The notes beneath the pieces are model-generated. The model saw only the letters and a program-made list of their open reading frames with translations. It made no database searches and was not told the origin of the DNA. Positions 1 through 5,221 of a stretch of 5,507 nucleotides of DNA are shown here, piece by piece. This stretch comes from Candidatus Saccharibacteria bacterium UBA5145 (GTDB lineage Bacteria; Patescibacteriota; Saccharimonadia; Saccharimonadales; UBA4665), in NCBI GenBank assembly GCA_002413865.1, contig DHXX01000007.1, positions 1 through 5,507 on the forward strand, given 5' to 3'. The translations under genes were made by a program, and so were the position numbers. The stretch's first letter is position 1. Each line of letters starts with the position of its first letter.

Positions 1-1212
1 GAAAAATTTGTCGATAAAGGCGGCCCCGATGGCGGTGACGCCGGCAACGGCGGCGACGTTATTCTTTTGGCCAGCCGTAATCAAAATACCCTGGCTGCCT
101 TTCGTTACCAGAAAGAGGTCAAGGCCGAACCCGGCCAGGATGGTGGCAAAAACCGCCGTCATGGTCGCAGCGCCAAGAATCTGATCGTCGCCGTTCCGGT
201 CGGTACGGTGGCGGTAACCATCGAGGGCGTCGTTCTGGCCGATTTAGTCGAAGACGGCCAACAAGTCGTTATCGCCAAAGGCGGCCGCGGTGGTTTTGGT
301 AATGCTCACTTCGTGAGTTCGCGCCGCCAGACACCAAACTTTGCCGAAAAGGGCGAGCCGGGCGAAGACCACAAGATGACTTTTGAACTCAAGATGATCG
401 CCGACGTCGGTTTGGTCGGGCTGCCCAATGCCGGCAAATCGACGCTGCTCAGCGTGATCAGCAATGCTCGCCCCGAAATCGCCGACTACCCGTTCACGAC
501 ACTTCGCCCCAACTTGGGCGTGGTCGATATCGATGACACGGTCAGCGTCTTGTTTGCCGATATCCCCGGACTAATCGAGGGGGCGGCCGACGGCAAGGGT
601 TTGGGCCATGACTTTTTGCGCCACATCGAACGCACCGCCGTGATCGTCCACCTGATCGACGCTTATCAAAACGACGTCGCCGAGGTCTATCAAACCGTTA
701 AGTCCGAACTCGCCGCCTATCAAGCTGACCTGGTTAAACGCCCCGAAATCGTCGTCCTCAACAAGATCGAGGGACTCGATAGCGAGATTGTCGCCGACCT
801 GGTGAACCAACTCAAAGCGGTTGTGCCCAAAGGCGTGCCAATTTTTGCGATTTCGGCCCAAGCCGGGCTGGGTTTGAAGGAATTACTCTACGCCGTGAAA
901 ACCACCGTCGTGAAAGCTCGCGCCCATGTCGCCGCCGCCCAAGCCGAAGCCGGGGCCGTCATACCGGTCCTTAAAATCGAGGATACTTCACGCGAATGGC
1001 TGGTGGTTCGCGACGGCGACAAGTTTATCGTCACCGGTCAAAAGATCGAAATGTTTGCCCGCCGGACCGACTTTGATAACGAAGAAGGTGTCCAGCGCTT
1101 GCGTGACATCATGAAGCGCTACGGCATCGTTCATGGCTTGGTTCGCCAGGGGATTGAACCCGGTCAGACAATCCAAGTTGCCGACAACCCCGACTACAGC
1201 TTCCCATATTGA
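1..1212 (+). CDS. obg: GTPase Obg/CgtA, 5'-truncated by the window edge
   Basis: Obg is a ribosome-associated GTPase that acts in 50S subunit maturation and growth or stress control in the cytoplasm. The frame is open from base 1, and the first visible residues (EKFVDKGGPDGGDAG) match the glycine-rich Obg fold about 25 residues into the usual protein, so only a short N-terminus is missing. Counting from base 1, the Obg fold fills about residues 1-130. The G domain follows: G1 GLPNAGKST at 140-148, switch I PFTTL near 164-168, G3 DIPG at 187-190, G4 NKIE at 254-257 and G5 SA at 285-286. A C-terminal OCT domain (about 330-398, with VTGQKIEMFARRTDF) completes it, ending in TGA. The G4 motif has Glu where NKxD has Asp, a conservative change. 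The next gene starts 35 bases downstream, so co-transcription is possible. The identification is very secure; the true start lies outside the window. Confidence 0.97.
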   Translation, partial: EKFVDKGGPDGGDAGNGGDVILLASRNQNTLAAFRYQKEVKAEPGQDGGKNRRHGRSAKNLIVAVPVGTVAVTIEGVVLADLVEDGQQVVIAKGGRGGFGNAHFVSSRRQTPNFAEKGEPGEDHKMTFELKMIADVGLVGLPNAGKSTLLSVISNARPEIADYPFTTLRPNLGVVDIDDTVSVLFADIPGLIEGAADGKGLGHDFLRHIERTAVIVHLIDAYQNDVAEVYQTVKSELAAYQADLVKRPEIVVLNKIEGLDSEIVADLVNQLKAVVPKGVPIFAISAQAGLGLKELLYAVKTTVVKARAHVAAAQAEAGAVIPVLKIEDTSREWLVVRDGDKFIVTGQKIEMFARRTDFDNEEGVQRLRDIMKRYGIVHGLVRQGIEPGQTIQVADNPDYSFPY

Positions 1213-1226
1213 TATAACCATCCAAA

Positions 1227-1243
1227 AGTAGTTTAATACTACT
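1227..1243 (+). repeat. Perfect 6-bp inverted repeat just before the 190-residue gene
   Basis: AGTAGT (1227-1232) and ACTACT (1238-1243) are perfect reverse complements around a 5-base TTAAT loop. The repeat ends 4 bases before the ATG at 1248. It could be an operator or a small hairpin in the mRNA leader that covers the start region. It lacks a downstream T tract and is AT-rich, so an obg terminator is unlikely. No Shine-Dalgarno sequence lies in the 35-base gap. The same geometry occurs before the leftward gene at 3481. Confidence 0.45.
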
Positions 1244-1247
1244 AATT

Positions 1248-1820
1248 ATGGTCTACACGAGTGTGCCAAATCATTTTGAAACTATTCCCGACGAGATTCT
1301 GGCGATGCCGGCGCGCGTCGAAGCTGCCGAGGCGACAAGTACCGAGTTGCACCAACTCTATGAAGCTTGGAACACCCTTTATAGCGAAGTTAATGGCGGC
1401 ACTCACCAATTACCGGAACACGTTCACGCCGATACGAGCGTCCCCGGAGCGGTCTGGATGCGGCCGGAGATCGACAATCAGCGTGACTCGGTTCTGGTGT
1501 GGCGCTTGACCAATCAACGGGATCCGGCAATCAATATCCGCTACGTACAGTACAGCCAAGATATAAATGGCGGCGAGACAAAGTTAGACCATACCATATT
1601 AGTGCGGGCGAGTGGCGAAGCTACCTACCGATTAACAAAAGTTAAACAGGCAACAGGCCGCCTAAGACCCAGTATTATGGAGCAGAGAGCCCCGAGCTTC
1701 AATGACGTTTTACTGTTTTATGACGCCCTGCGACAGGTCACGACACCTGATAGCGCTGAGCCGAAAAAACAACGTTTAACCGATCGTTTAATCGGCTGGT
1801 TATTCAATCGTCCAGCCTAA
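1248..1820 (+). CDS. Unrecognised soluble protein, 190 residues
   Basis: I do not recognise this family. The ATG at 1248 lies 35 bases after obg, and the gene ends with TAA 28 bases before sbcB. The length, the tight packing between two certain genes on the same strand and the absence of a better competing frame argue that it is real. There is no signal peptide or membrane segment. The N-terminal third is acidic and looks helical. The middle (about residues 80-140) alternates hydrophobic and polar residues, with segments such as SVLVWRL, INIRYVQYS and HTILVRAS, suggesting beta strands. A helix-like stretch (FNDVLLFYDAL) follows, then a basic tail (PKKQRLTDRLIGWLF) that could be an amphipathic helix. 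No catalytic motif is evident. Position hints at co-expression with obg and sbcB, but no function can be assigned. No Shine-Dalgarno precedes the start, only an inverted repeat. Confidence 0.75.
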   Translation: MVYTSVPNHFETIPDEILAMPARVEAAEATSTELHQLYEAWNTLYSEVNGGTHQLPEHVHADTSVPGAVWMRPEIDNQRDSVLVWRLTNQRDPAINIRYVQYSQDINGGETKLDHTILVRASGEATYRLTKVKQATGRLRPSIMEQRAPSFNDVLLFYDALRQVTTPDSAEPKKQRLTDRLIGWLFNRPA

Positions 1821-1831
1821 TGAAGGCAACA

Positions 1832-1840
1832 TGGTAAGAT
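1832..1840 (+). promoter_or_regulatory. Possible extended -10 promoter for a leaderless sbcB transcript
   Basis: TGGTAAGAT fits an extended -10 (TGn followed by TAAGAT at 1835-1840). It lies 8 bases before the sbcB ATG, so transcription would begin at or next to the start codon. No -35-like hexamer is seen at the proper distance and no Shine-Dalgarno precedes the ATG. This is inferred from spacing only. Confidence 0.35.
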
Positions 1841-1848
1841 AGCTATAT

Positions 1849-3306
1849 ATGGCGGCTAATTTTTTCTTTTATGACCTTGAAACGTCGGGCTTTAGTCCAC
1901 GCGCCGCCCGGATTATGCAGTTCGCCGGCCAGCGAACCGACGCCGACCTGAAACCGCTTGGCGAGCCCGTCAACGTCCTAATTAAGCTGACGCCGGATGT
2001 GTTGCCCGATCCCGACGCCGTACTGTTGACCGGGATTACGCCCCAGCAAACCTTGCAGGACGGTCTGACAGAAGCCGAGTTCTTGAAATATTTTTACGAT
2101 GAAGTCGTCCAGTCCGATACTACTTTCGTGGGCTTTAACAGCGTCCGCTTCGACGATGAGTTTATGCGCTACGTCCACTACCGCAACTTTTACGACGCCT
2201 ACGAGTGGCAGTGGCGCGATGGCCGGTCGCGCTGGGATATCCTGGACCTGGTGCGCATGACGCGCGCCTTGCGCCCGGAAGGGATCGAGTGGCCATTTAC
2301 CGAAGAAGGCAAGCCGACTAACCGACTAGAACTACTGACTAAGCTCAATGCTCTCGACCATACCCACGCCCACGACGCCTTGAGCGATGTCTACGCGACA
2401 ATCGCGGTGGCGCGTTTGGTCCGCGGCAAACAGCCGGATTTATTTAAGTACCTATTTAATAATCGTAGCAAAAAAGCCGTCGCTGAGCTGGTCCTCAAAG
2501 GCGACCCCTTTATCTACACCACCGGTCGCTATTCCGGTACGACGCTCAATACCTCGGCGGCGGTACTGTTGGCCAAACACCCCCAGCAAGATAGTGGTAT
2601 CGTTTACAATTTACGCCACGACCCAACGCCATTTCTGAACATGAGCGTCGATGAGCTGGTGGCGTGCTGGCAATACGATCCTGATCCAGCGGCGCTCCGA
2701 TTGCCCGTCAAAACGATCAAATATAATCGCTGCCCCGCGGTGGCTCCGCTCGGTGTAATCAAGGATCCGGCCACCCAAGAACGACTCGATCTCGGCCTCG
2801 ATACGATCGCCAAACATTGGGCCATACTCAAACAACACCAAGCCAACTTTGCCCAAAAGATCCTGCAAGCCCAAGCCAAACTCGATGACCGACGTAGTGC
2901 CCAGCAGGGGGTATTAGTAACGGATAGCAGTAACGTCGATGGTCAGCTATACGACGGCTTTTTCCCGGCCGGTGACAAGTCGGCCATGCAAGCCGTCCGC
3001 ACTGCACCGCCAGAGGAACTGACCGAGCTGGCGGCAAGTTTGCACGACGCTCGCTTGAAAACCTTACTTCCGCTCTATAAAGCCCGCAATTATCCAAGCA
3101 GCCTGACGAGCGAAGAGCGGGCCCAGTGGGATAGTTTTTGCGCCGAAAAATTATTTAGCGGTGAGCAAGCCAGTCGACTGGCCGAATATTTTGCCCGACT
3201 CGGTGAACTCAGCAAAGACAATCCGGCAACCGGCGACAAGGCGTTTCTTTTGCAAGAACTTCAGCTCTACGGCGAGTCTATAATGCCTGGAGATGTAACT
3301 GCCTAG
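1849..3306 (+). CDS. sbcB: Exodeoxyribonuclease I (ssDNA 3'-5' exonuclease)
   Basis: Exonuclease I degrades single-stranded DNA from the 3' end and serves recombination, mismatch repair and end processing. The 485-residue product aligns along its whole length with the E. coli enzyme (475 residues). The DEDDh catalytic residues are all present: D9 and E11 in FYDLETSG, D102 in SVRFDDE, H175 and D180 in AHDALSDVYA. Other family hallmarks include LLTGITPQ (59-66), YRNFYDAYEW (111-120) and RWDILDL (128-134). The C-terminal SH3-like and helical parts are intact, with NVDGQLYDGFF and YKARNYP. The ATG at 1849 is chosen because the catalytic FFFYDLET follows within a few residues; no Shine-Dalgarno is visible. 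The gene follows the 190-residue gene by 28 bases and its 3' end overlaps a leftward small gene by 29 bases. The family is best known from Gammaproteobacteria, so its presence here may reflect old transfer. Confidence 0.96.
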   Translation: MAANFFFYDLETSGFSPRAARIMQFAGQRTDADLKPLGEPVNVLIKLTPDVLPDPDAVLLTGITPQQTLQDGLTEAEFLKYFYDEVVQSDTTFVGFNSVRFDDEFMRYVHYRNFYDAYEWQWRDGRSRWDILDLVRMTRALRPEGIEWPFTEEGKPTNRLELLTKLNALDHTHAHDALSDVYATIAVARLVRGKQPDLFKYLFNNRSKKAVAELVLKGDPFIYTTGRYSGTTLNTSAAVLLAKHPQQDSGIVYNLRHDPTPFLNMSVDELVACWQYDPDPAALRLPVKTIKYNRCPAVAPLGVIKDPATQERLDLGLDTIAKHWAILKQHQANFAQKILQAQAKLDDRRSAQQGVLVTDSSNVDGQLYDGFFPAGDKSAMQAVRTAPPEELTELAASLHDARLKTLLPLYKARNYPSSLTSEERAQWDSFCAEKLFSGEQASRLAEYFARLGELSKDNPATGDKAFLLQELQLYGESIMPGDVTA

Positions 3307-3481
3307 CGTGCAGCGGTATACGGCCGGGGGCCACCGGTATGGCCGTTTCGAGCCGACGCTCACTAAATAGTCGAGCCAGAAGAATGATTACTCCCAGCCC
3401 GATGACAACGTCCAGCCACAACTGGAATGTAATTTGGATAGTCGTGCCCGGTATGATTCCCAGGACAAAAAAAGTGTACAT
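3278..3481 (-). CDS. Putative small membrane protein, 67 residues
   Basis: The leftward frame begins with ATG at 3481. Residues 4-10 (FFVLGII) and especially 21-39 (LWLDVVIGLGVIILLARLF) are strongly hydrophobic, and a basic or charged stretch (SERRL) follows, as in a small inner-membrane protein. A PGTT motif at 11-14 sits between the two hydrophobic parts. The last 25 residues look less constrained and run 29 bases into the convergent 3' end of sbcB. Support comes from a near-consensus promoter directly upstream on the same strand and from the gap of about 200 bases that would otherwise hold no gene. There is no good Shine-Dalgarno. I do not recognise a named family. It could still be a chance frame, though its composition is very unlike a random antisense ORF. 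Confidence 0.6.
   Translation of the reverse strand: MYTFFVLGIIPGTTIQITFQLWLDVVIGLGVIILLARLFSERRLETAIPVAPGRIPLHARQLHLQAL
3320..3346. terminator. GC-rich hairpin after sbcB, possible weak terminator
   Basis: ACGGCC (3320-3325) pairs perfectly with GGCCGT (3341-3346) around a 15-base loop. A competing GGCC-GGG-GGCC hairpin lies at 3322-3332. The element starts 14 bases after the sbcB stop, where a terminator between convergent genes would be expected. Only a short TTT follows on the + strand, so intrinsic termination would be weak. It also lies inside the putative 67-residue frame, so the pairing may be coincidental. Confidence 0.25.
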
Positions 3482-3485
3482 GGCA

Positions 3486-3502
3486 ACTCTCGATTAGAGA
3501 GT
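3486..3502 (-). repeat. Perfect 6-bp inverted repeat in the leader of the 67-residue gene
   Basis: Read leftward, ACTCTC (3502-3497) and GAGAGT (3491-3486) are perfect reverse complements around a 5-base TAATC loop. The repeat lies between the -10 box and the ATG, covering the expected transcription start, and ends 4 bases before ATG. It could be a repressor operator or a 5'-end hairpin. Stem length, loop length and distance to ATG all equal those of the repeat before the gene at 1248, although the sequences differ. Confidence 0.45.
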
Positions 3503-3503
3503 A

Positions 3504-3531
3504 ATTATACATATAATAGCGCTAACGTCAA
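3504..3531 (-). promoter_or_regulatory. Sigma70-type promoter for the 67-residue gene
   Basis: Reading leftward, TTGACG (3531-3526) and TATAAT (3509-3504) are separated by 16 bases, which is five of six and six of six matches to the consensus. Transcription would start near 3497, giving a leader of about 16 bases to the ATG at 3481. It lies just beyond the stop of the PGPGW gene, so the small gene probably has its own transcript. This is the best promoter in the window. Confidence 0.65.
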
Positions 3532-3541
3532 AACTATTTTA

Positions 3542-3946
3542 TCAATGCTTACGCTTGAAACGTTCGTAGCGACCGCGGTTGAGAAAAGCGATGGCGAGGG
3601 CGATAAAAAACCCGGCGATTCCAAGACTGACTTGCCAGACGGCCCGGTGGCGATAAACGAGTACAGTCACCATAATCAAGAGCAGTGCCACCAGTCCATC
3701 GTATAGCCACTGAACCAAGGGGTTTGGCGGGAATACGATCGGTAGCAGGCGGCCGCCATGGTCGAGCAGGTAGGTCCGCAGACGTTCCGCCCAAGAGTTA
3801 TTGATTGATAGTAAACCAAGCCCCGCGATTAGTAACGGAATACCGCCGGGACCGGGCAGCCAGCCAATCGCCAAACTGAGTAATATCAAACCATAGCCGG
3901 CCAAATCTGTTGCGATTCGTTTACTATGACGGTTGAGAGACTTCAT
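3542..3946 (-). CDS. PGPGW-family transmembrane protein
   Basis: The 134-residue product is a small integral membrane protein. Residues 16-47 contain a hydrophobic hairpin around the motif GWLPGPGGIPLL (28-39), followed by an AxLGLLS-like turn and SWAERL (51-56). This is the signature arrangement of the Pfam PGPGW putative transmembrane family, whose function is unknown. Two more hydrophobic segments lie at about 82-98 and 105-122, and the termini are strongly basic (MKSLNRHSKR and RYERFKRKH), which favours cytoplasmic ends. The ATG at 3946 is chosen because the basic N-terminus directly precedes the first segment. Only GGGA lies next to it, too close to serve as a Shine-Dalgarno. The gene is divergent from the 323-residue gene and upstream of the 67-residue gene on the same strand, 60 bases apart. 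The family call rests on the motif alone. Confidence 0.85.
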   Translation of the reverse strand: MKSLNRHSKRIATDLAGYGLILLSLAIGWLPGPGGIPLLIAGLGLLSINNSWAERLRTYLLDHGGRLLPIVFPPNPLVQWLYDGLVALLLIMVTVLVYRHRAVWQVSLGIAGFFIALAIAFLNRGRYERFKRKH

Positions 3947-3953
3947 TCCCTAT

Positions 3954-3959
3954 AGTGTA
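3954..3959 (-). promoter_or_regulatory. Possible -10 box for the PGPGW gene, 7 bases before ATG
   Basis: Leftward TACACT (3959-3954) fits TAnnnT. Only 7 bases (ATAGGGA) separate it from the ATG at 3946, so a transcript from it would start at or beside the start codon and be leaderless. No -35-like hexamer is seen at 16-18 bases. A further AT-rich candidate, TAGATAAT, lies upstream with no properly spaced -35, so a leadered transcript cannot be excluded. Confidence 0.35.
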
Positions 3960-4028
3960 GCTTACTCTCGAGGAAATTATCTACCATAAGAAGTTAAATA
4001 ATTGTTAATAACACTATATTAAATTTGC

Positions 4029-4042
4029 CACCACATATGGTG
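4029..4042. repeat. Short inverted repeat in the divergent spacer
   Basis: CACCA (4029-4033) and TGGTG (4038-4042) flank CATA. The repeat lies between the divergent PGPGW and 323-residue genes, upstream of the candidate -10 at 4061, where an operator could sit. It is short enough to arise by chance. The rest of the 3947-4103 spacer is AT-rich (especially 3973-4026), and I see no small gene or RNA in it. Confidence 0.25.
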
Positions 4043-4060
4043 TATGGACTACGGTGGGGT

Positions 4061-4066
4061 TACACT
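4061..4066 (+). promoter_or_regulatory. Possible -10 box for the 323-residue gene
   Basis: TACACT fits TAnnnT and would start transcription near 4073, leaving a leader of about 30 bases that includes the Shine-Dalgarno at 4092. The hexamer is identical to the candidate for the divergent PGPGW gene. No convincing -35 is present. If this is the promoter, the in-frame ATG at 4044 would lie upstream of the transcript, which supports the start at 4104. Confidence 0.35.
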
Positions 4067-4091
4067 AAAGTCAGGTACAAAAAAACTAAAT

Positions 4092-4096
4092 GAGGG
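4092..4096 (+). promoter_or_regulatory. Ribosome binding site that decides the start at 4104
   Basis: GAGGG lies 7 bases before the ATG at 4104. The upstream in-frame ATG at 4044 has no comparable site and would add a 20-residue, lysine-rich, non-hydrophobic extension, so 4104 is preferred. Confidence 0.65.
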
Positions 4097-4103
4097 AATA
4101 AAA

Positions 4104-5075
4104 ATGGGGGCAGAAACAGCACTTTTGAGACGTGTGAGGTTGGCTGCGTCAATGAACCTGGCGGGTTTATCGACAACCGATACGCAACCAACTATCGGCA
4201 TCGAGGAAGCCCTGCAAGAGTATGAAGACGAGCTGGCCGCCTTTGATATCGGCCAGAAGAAAAGGCAGACCCGTCGCCAGCGCCCCGCGCAGCCCAATCA
4301 CACCTGGCCAGACGTCACGGTGAGTCGTCGAATCGATATGCCCAATGTCGACGCTAATTGGCGGAAGCTTCACCGCACGCTCGACGTGCGGCAGGGTAAA
4401 CGGATGGGTCAAGTGGTTGCCCTCAAAGCCGTGGAGTGCGTCTACATATCGCCCAGCGAGATGAACAATGCCTTGACCGAACGCTACGTCGGGCCTTCGA
4501 AAAAACCGCTTAACAGTGAGCGCATTCAAAAAAGTCGTAACCTCGTTCGGCAAATGAATAGCTTTCAAGCCGAGCTCGGTGGCCAATACGGGCAAACAAT
4601 CAAAGCCCAAGCCCTCGCCGAAAGCGCCGACCTACGCCAGCGTAGCCAGAACCCAGACGGTGCACCGTGGCAATTCGGCACCAGTGTCACCGGCCTAGAA
4701 CAGTTTATGGATCCGGAGTATCTGCGGGATAACGGCTTTGGCTACGAAGCCGAGCAAGTCTTGATAGCCAGTAGCGACCGTTTGTGGGTGCCTGGCCGAT
4801 TTACGGTCGAAGGCGAGGCCGGCTGCGGGCCACAGGCTCATGGTTTCACACTTGAAGACGAGCACGGCATCATGGCGACCGAGCGCCAGGAACTAGTCAG
4901 CGGTTTCTGTAGTCGCTTCAAGCTCAATCCCAGGCACTTTGCTACGGACTGGACTCCCCGAGTGGTATTGGTCAATGCCGCACCCTTTAACGTCTCCGAT
5001 CTAAGAGAAATTGTGATGCCCCCGTTGCCATTTAATCTGCCACTGCAAACGCCTCGCGCCTTTGTGACGACTTGA
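4104..5075 (+). CDS. Unrecognised soluble protein, 323 residues
   Basis: I do not recognise this family. The start at 4104 is preferred over an in-frame ATG at 4044 because of a well-placed GAGGG. The long frame with coding-like composition supports a real gene. There is no signal peptide or membrane helix. From the start at 4104, an acidic segment (IEEALQEYEDELAAFD) lies at about residues 32-47, followed directly by a very basic linker (KKRQTRRQR, 51-59) and a Pro/Asn-rich stretch. The middle is rich in Arg, Lys and Gln and probably helical. Residues about 215-300 look like a globular mixed domain, with VLIASSDRLWVPGRFTV and a Gly/Cys segment (GEAGCGPQAHGF). The C-terminus is proline-rich (MPPLPFNLPLQTPR). 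The acidic-to-basic arrangement could suit nucleic acid or partner binding, but that is speculative. It stands alone between a divergent gene and uvrA. Confidence 0.8.
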   Translation: MGAETALLRRVRLAASMNLAGLSTTDTQPTIGIEEALQEYEDELAAFDIGQKKRQTRRQRPAQPNHTWPDVTVSRRIDMPNVDANWRKLHRTLDVRQGKRMGQVVALKAVECVYISPSEMNNALTERYVGPSKKPLNSERIQKSRNLVRQMNSFQAELGGQYGQTIKAQALAESADLRQRSQNPDGAPWQFGTSVTGLEQFMDPEYLRDNGFGYEAEQVLIASSDRLWVPGRFTVEGEAGCGPQAHGFTLEDEHGIMATERQELVSGFCSRFKLNPRHFATDWTPRVVLVNAAPFNVSDLREIVMPPLPFNLPLQTPRAFVTT

Positions 5076-5108
5076 GCTTGGCTTTAATTGGCGTAGATTT
5101 GTAGTTGT

Positions 5109-5156
5109 CTGGGCGGACTCAAGCTTGACGATATAATCGTTAGTCATACGCCCCAG
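5109..5156. repeat. Compound inverted repeat between the 323-residue gene and uvrA
   Basis: CTGGGCG (5109-5115) pairs with CGCCCCAG (5149-5156) with one extra C. GACT (5116-5119) pairs with AGTC (5142-5145), with a 3-base ATA bulge between the two stems. Inside lies a separate hairpin, ACGAT-ATA-ATCGT (5128-5140). A perfect 10-base palindrome, TCAAGCTTGA, spans 5119-5128. The 48-base element lies 33 bases after one stop codon and 65 bases before the uvrA start. It could be a terminator without a U tract, an operator cluster, or a small structured RNA. The base pairing is read directly; the role is unknown. Confidence 0.45.
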
Positions 5157-5190
5157 TATTGAGCCACTAGCTTATTCCCAGTTTAATCTG

Positions 5191-5196
5191 TATAAT
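5191..5196 (+). promoter_or_regulatory. -10 box for uvrA
   Basis: TATAAT is a perfect -10, preceded by CTG. It would start transcription near 5203, giving a leader of about 19 bases that contains the Shine-Dalgarno. No good -35 lies 16-18 bases upstream, so an activator or relaxed recognition may be needed. No E. coli-type or Gram-positive-type LexA box was recognised here. Confidence 0.5.
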
Positions 5197-5208
5197 TTAT
5201 GGGCCTTG

Positions 5209-5215
5209 AAGGAGG
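5209..5215 (+). promoter_or_regulatory. Strong ribosome binding site deciding a TTG start
   Basis: AAGGAGG lies 6 bases before the TTG at 5222. It is a full anti-16S match at ideal spacing and identifies the unusual TTG as the start of uvrA, since no ATG or GTG in the frame lies at that distance. Confidence 0.85.
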
Positions 5216-5221
5216 ATTAAA

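Noticed and set aside
67..1212. Start of obg within the window
   Set aside because: The reading frame is open and Obg-like from base 1, so the real start lies upstream of the window.
1839..1846. ATAGCTAT palindrome before sbcB
   Set aside because: Eight-base AT-rich palindromes are common by chance, and this one overlaps the candidate -10 without further symmetry.
3434..3706. Rightward 90-residue frame spanning the gap between the two leftward membrane genes
   Set aside because: It is largely antisense to the PGPGW gene, lacks a Shine-Dalgarno, has a low-complexity hydrophilic composition and would run across a good leftward promoter.
4044..4103. N-terminal extension of the 323-residue protein from the ATG at 4044
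   Set aside because: There is no Shine-Dalgarno at 4044, and the extension carries the candidate -10 and the real Shine-Dalgarno within its coding sequence.
4167..4610. Leftward 147-residue frame
   Set aside because: It is wholly antisense to the 323-residue gene, with no start signals. It looks like a shadow frame.
5125..5137. TTGACG followed by TATAAT upstream of uvrA
   Set aside because: The two hexamers are only one base apart, so they cannot form one promoter. The TATAAT at 5191-5196 is better placed for uvrA.
5188..5202. CTGTATAATTTATGG as a possible LexA/SOS box for uvrA
   Set aside because: Only the left CTGT half-site fits; the right half lacks ACAG. The motif is better explained as the -10 box.
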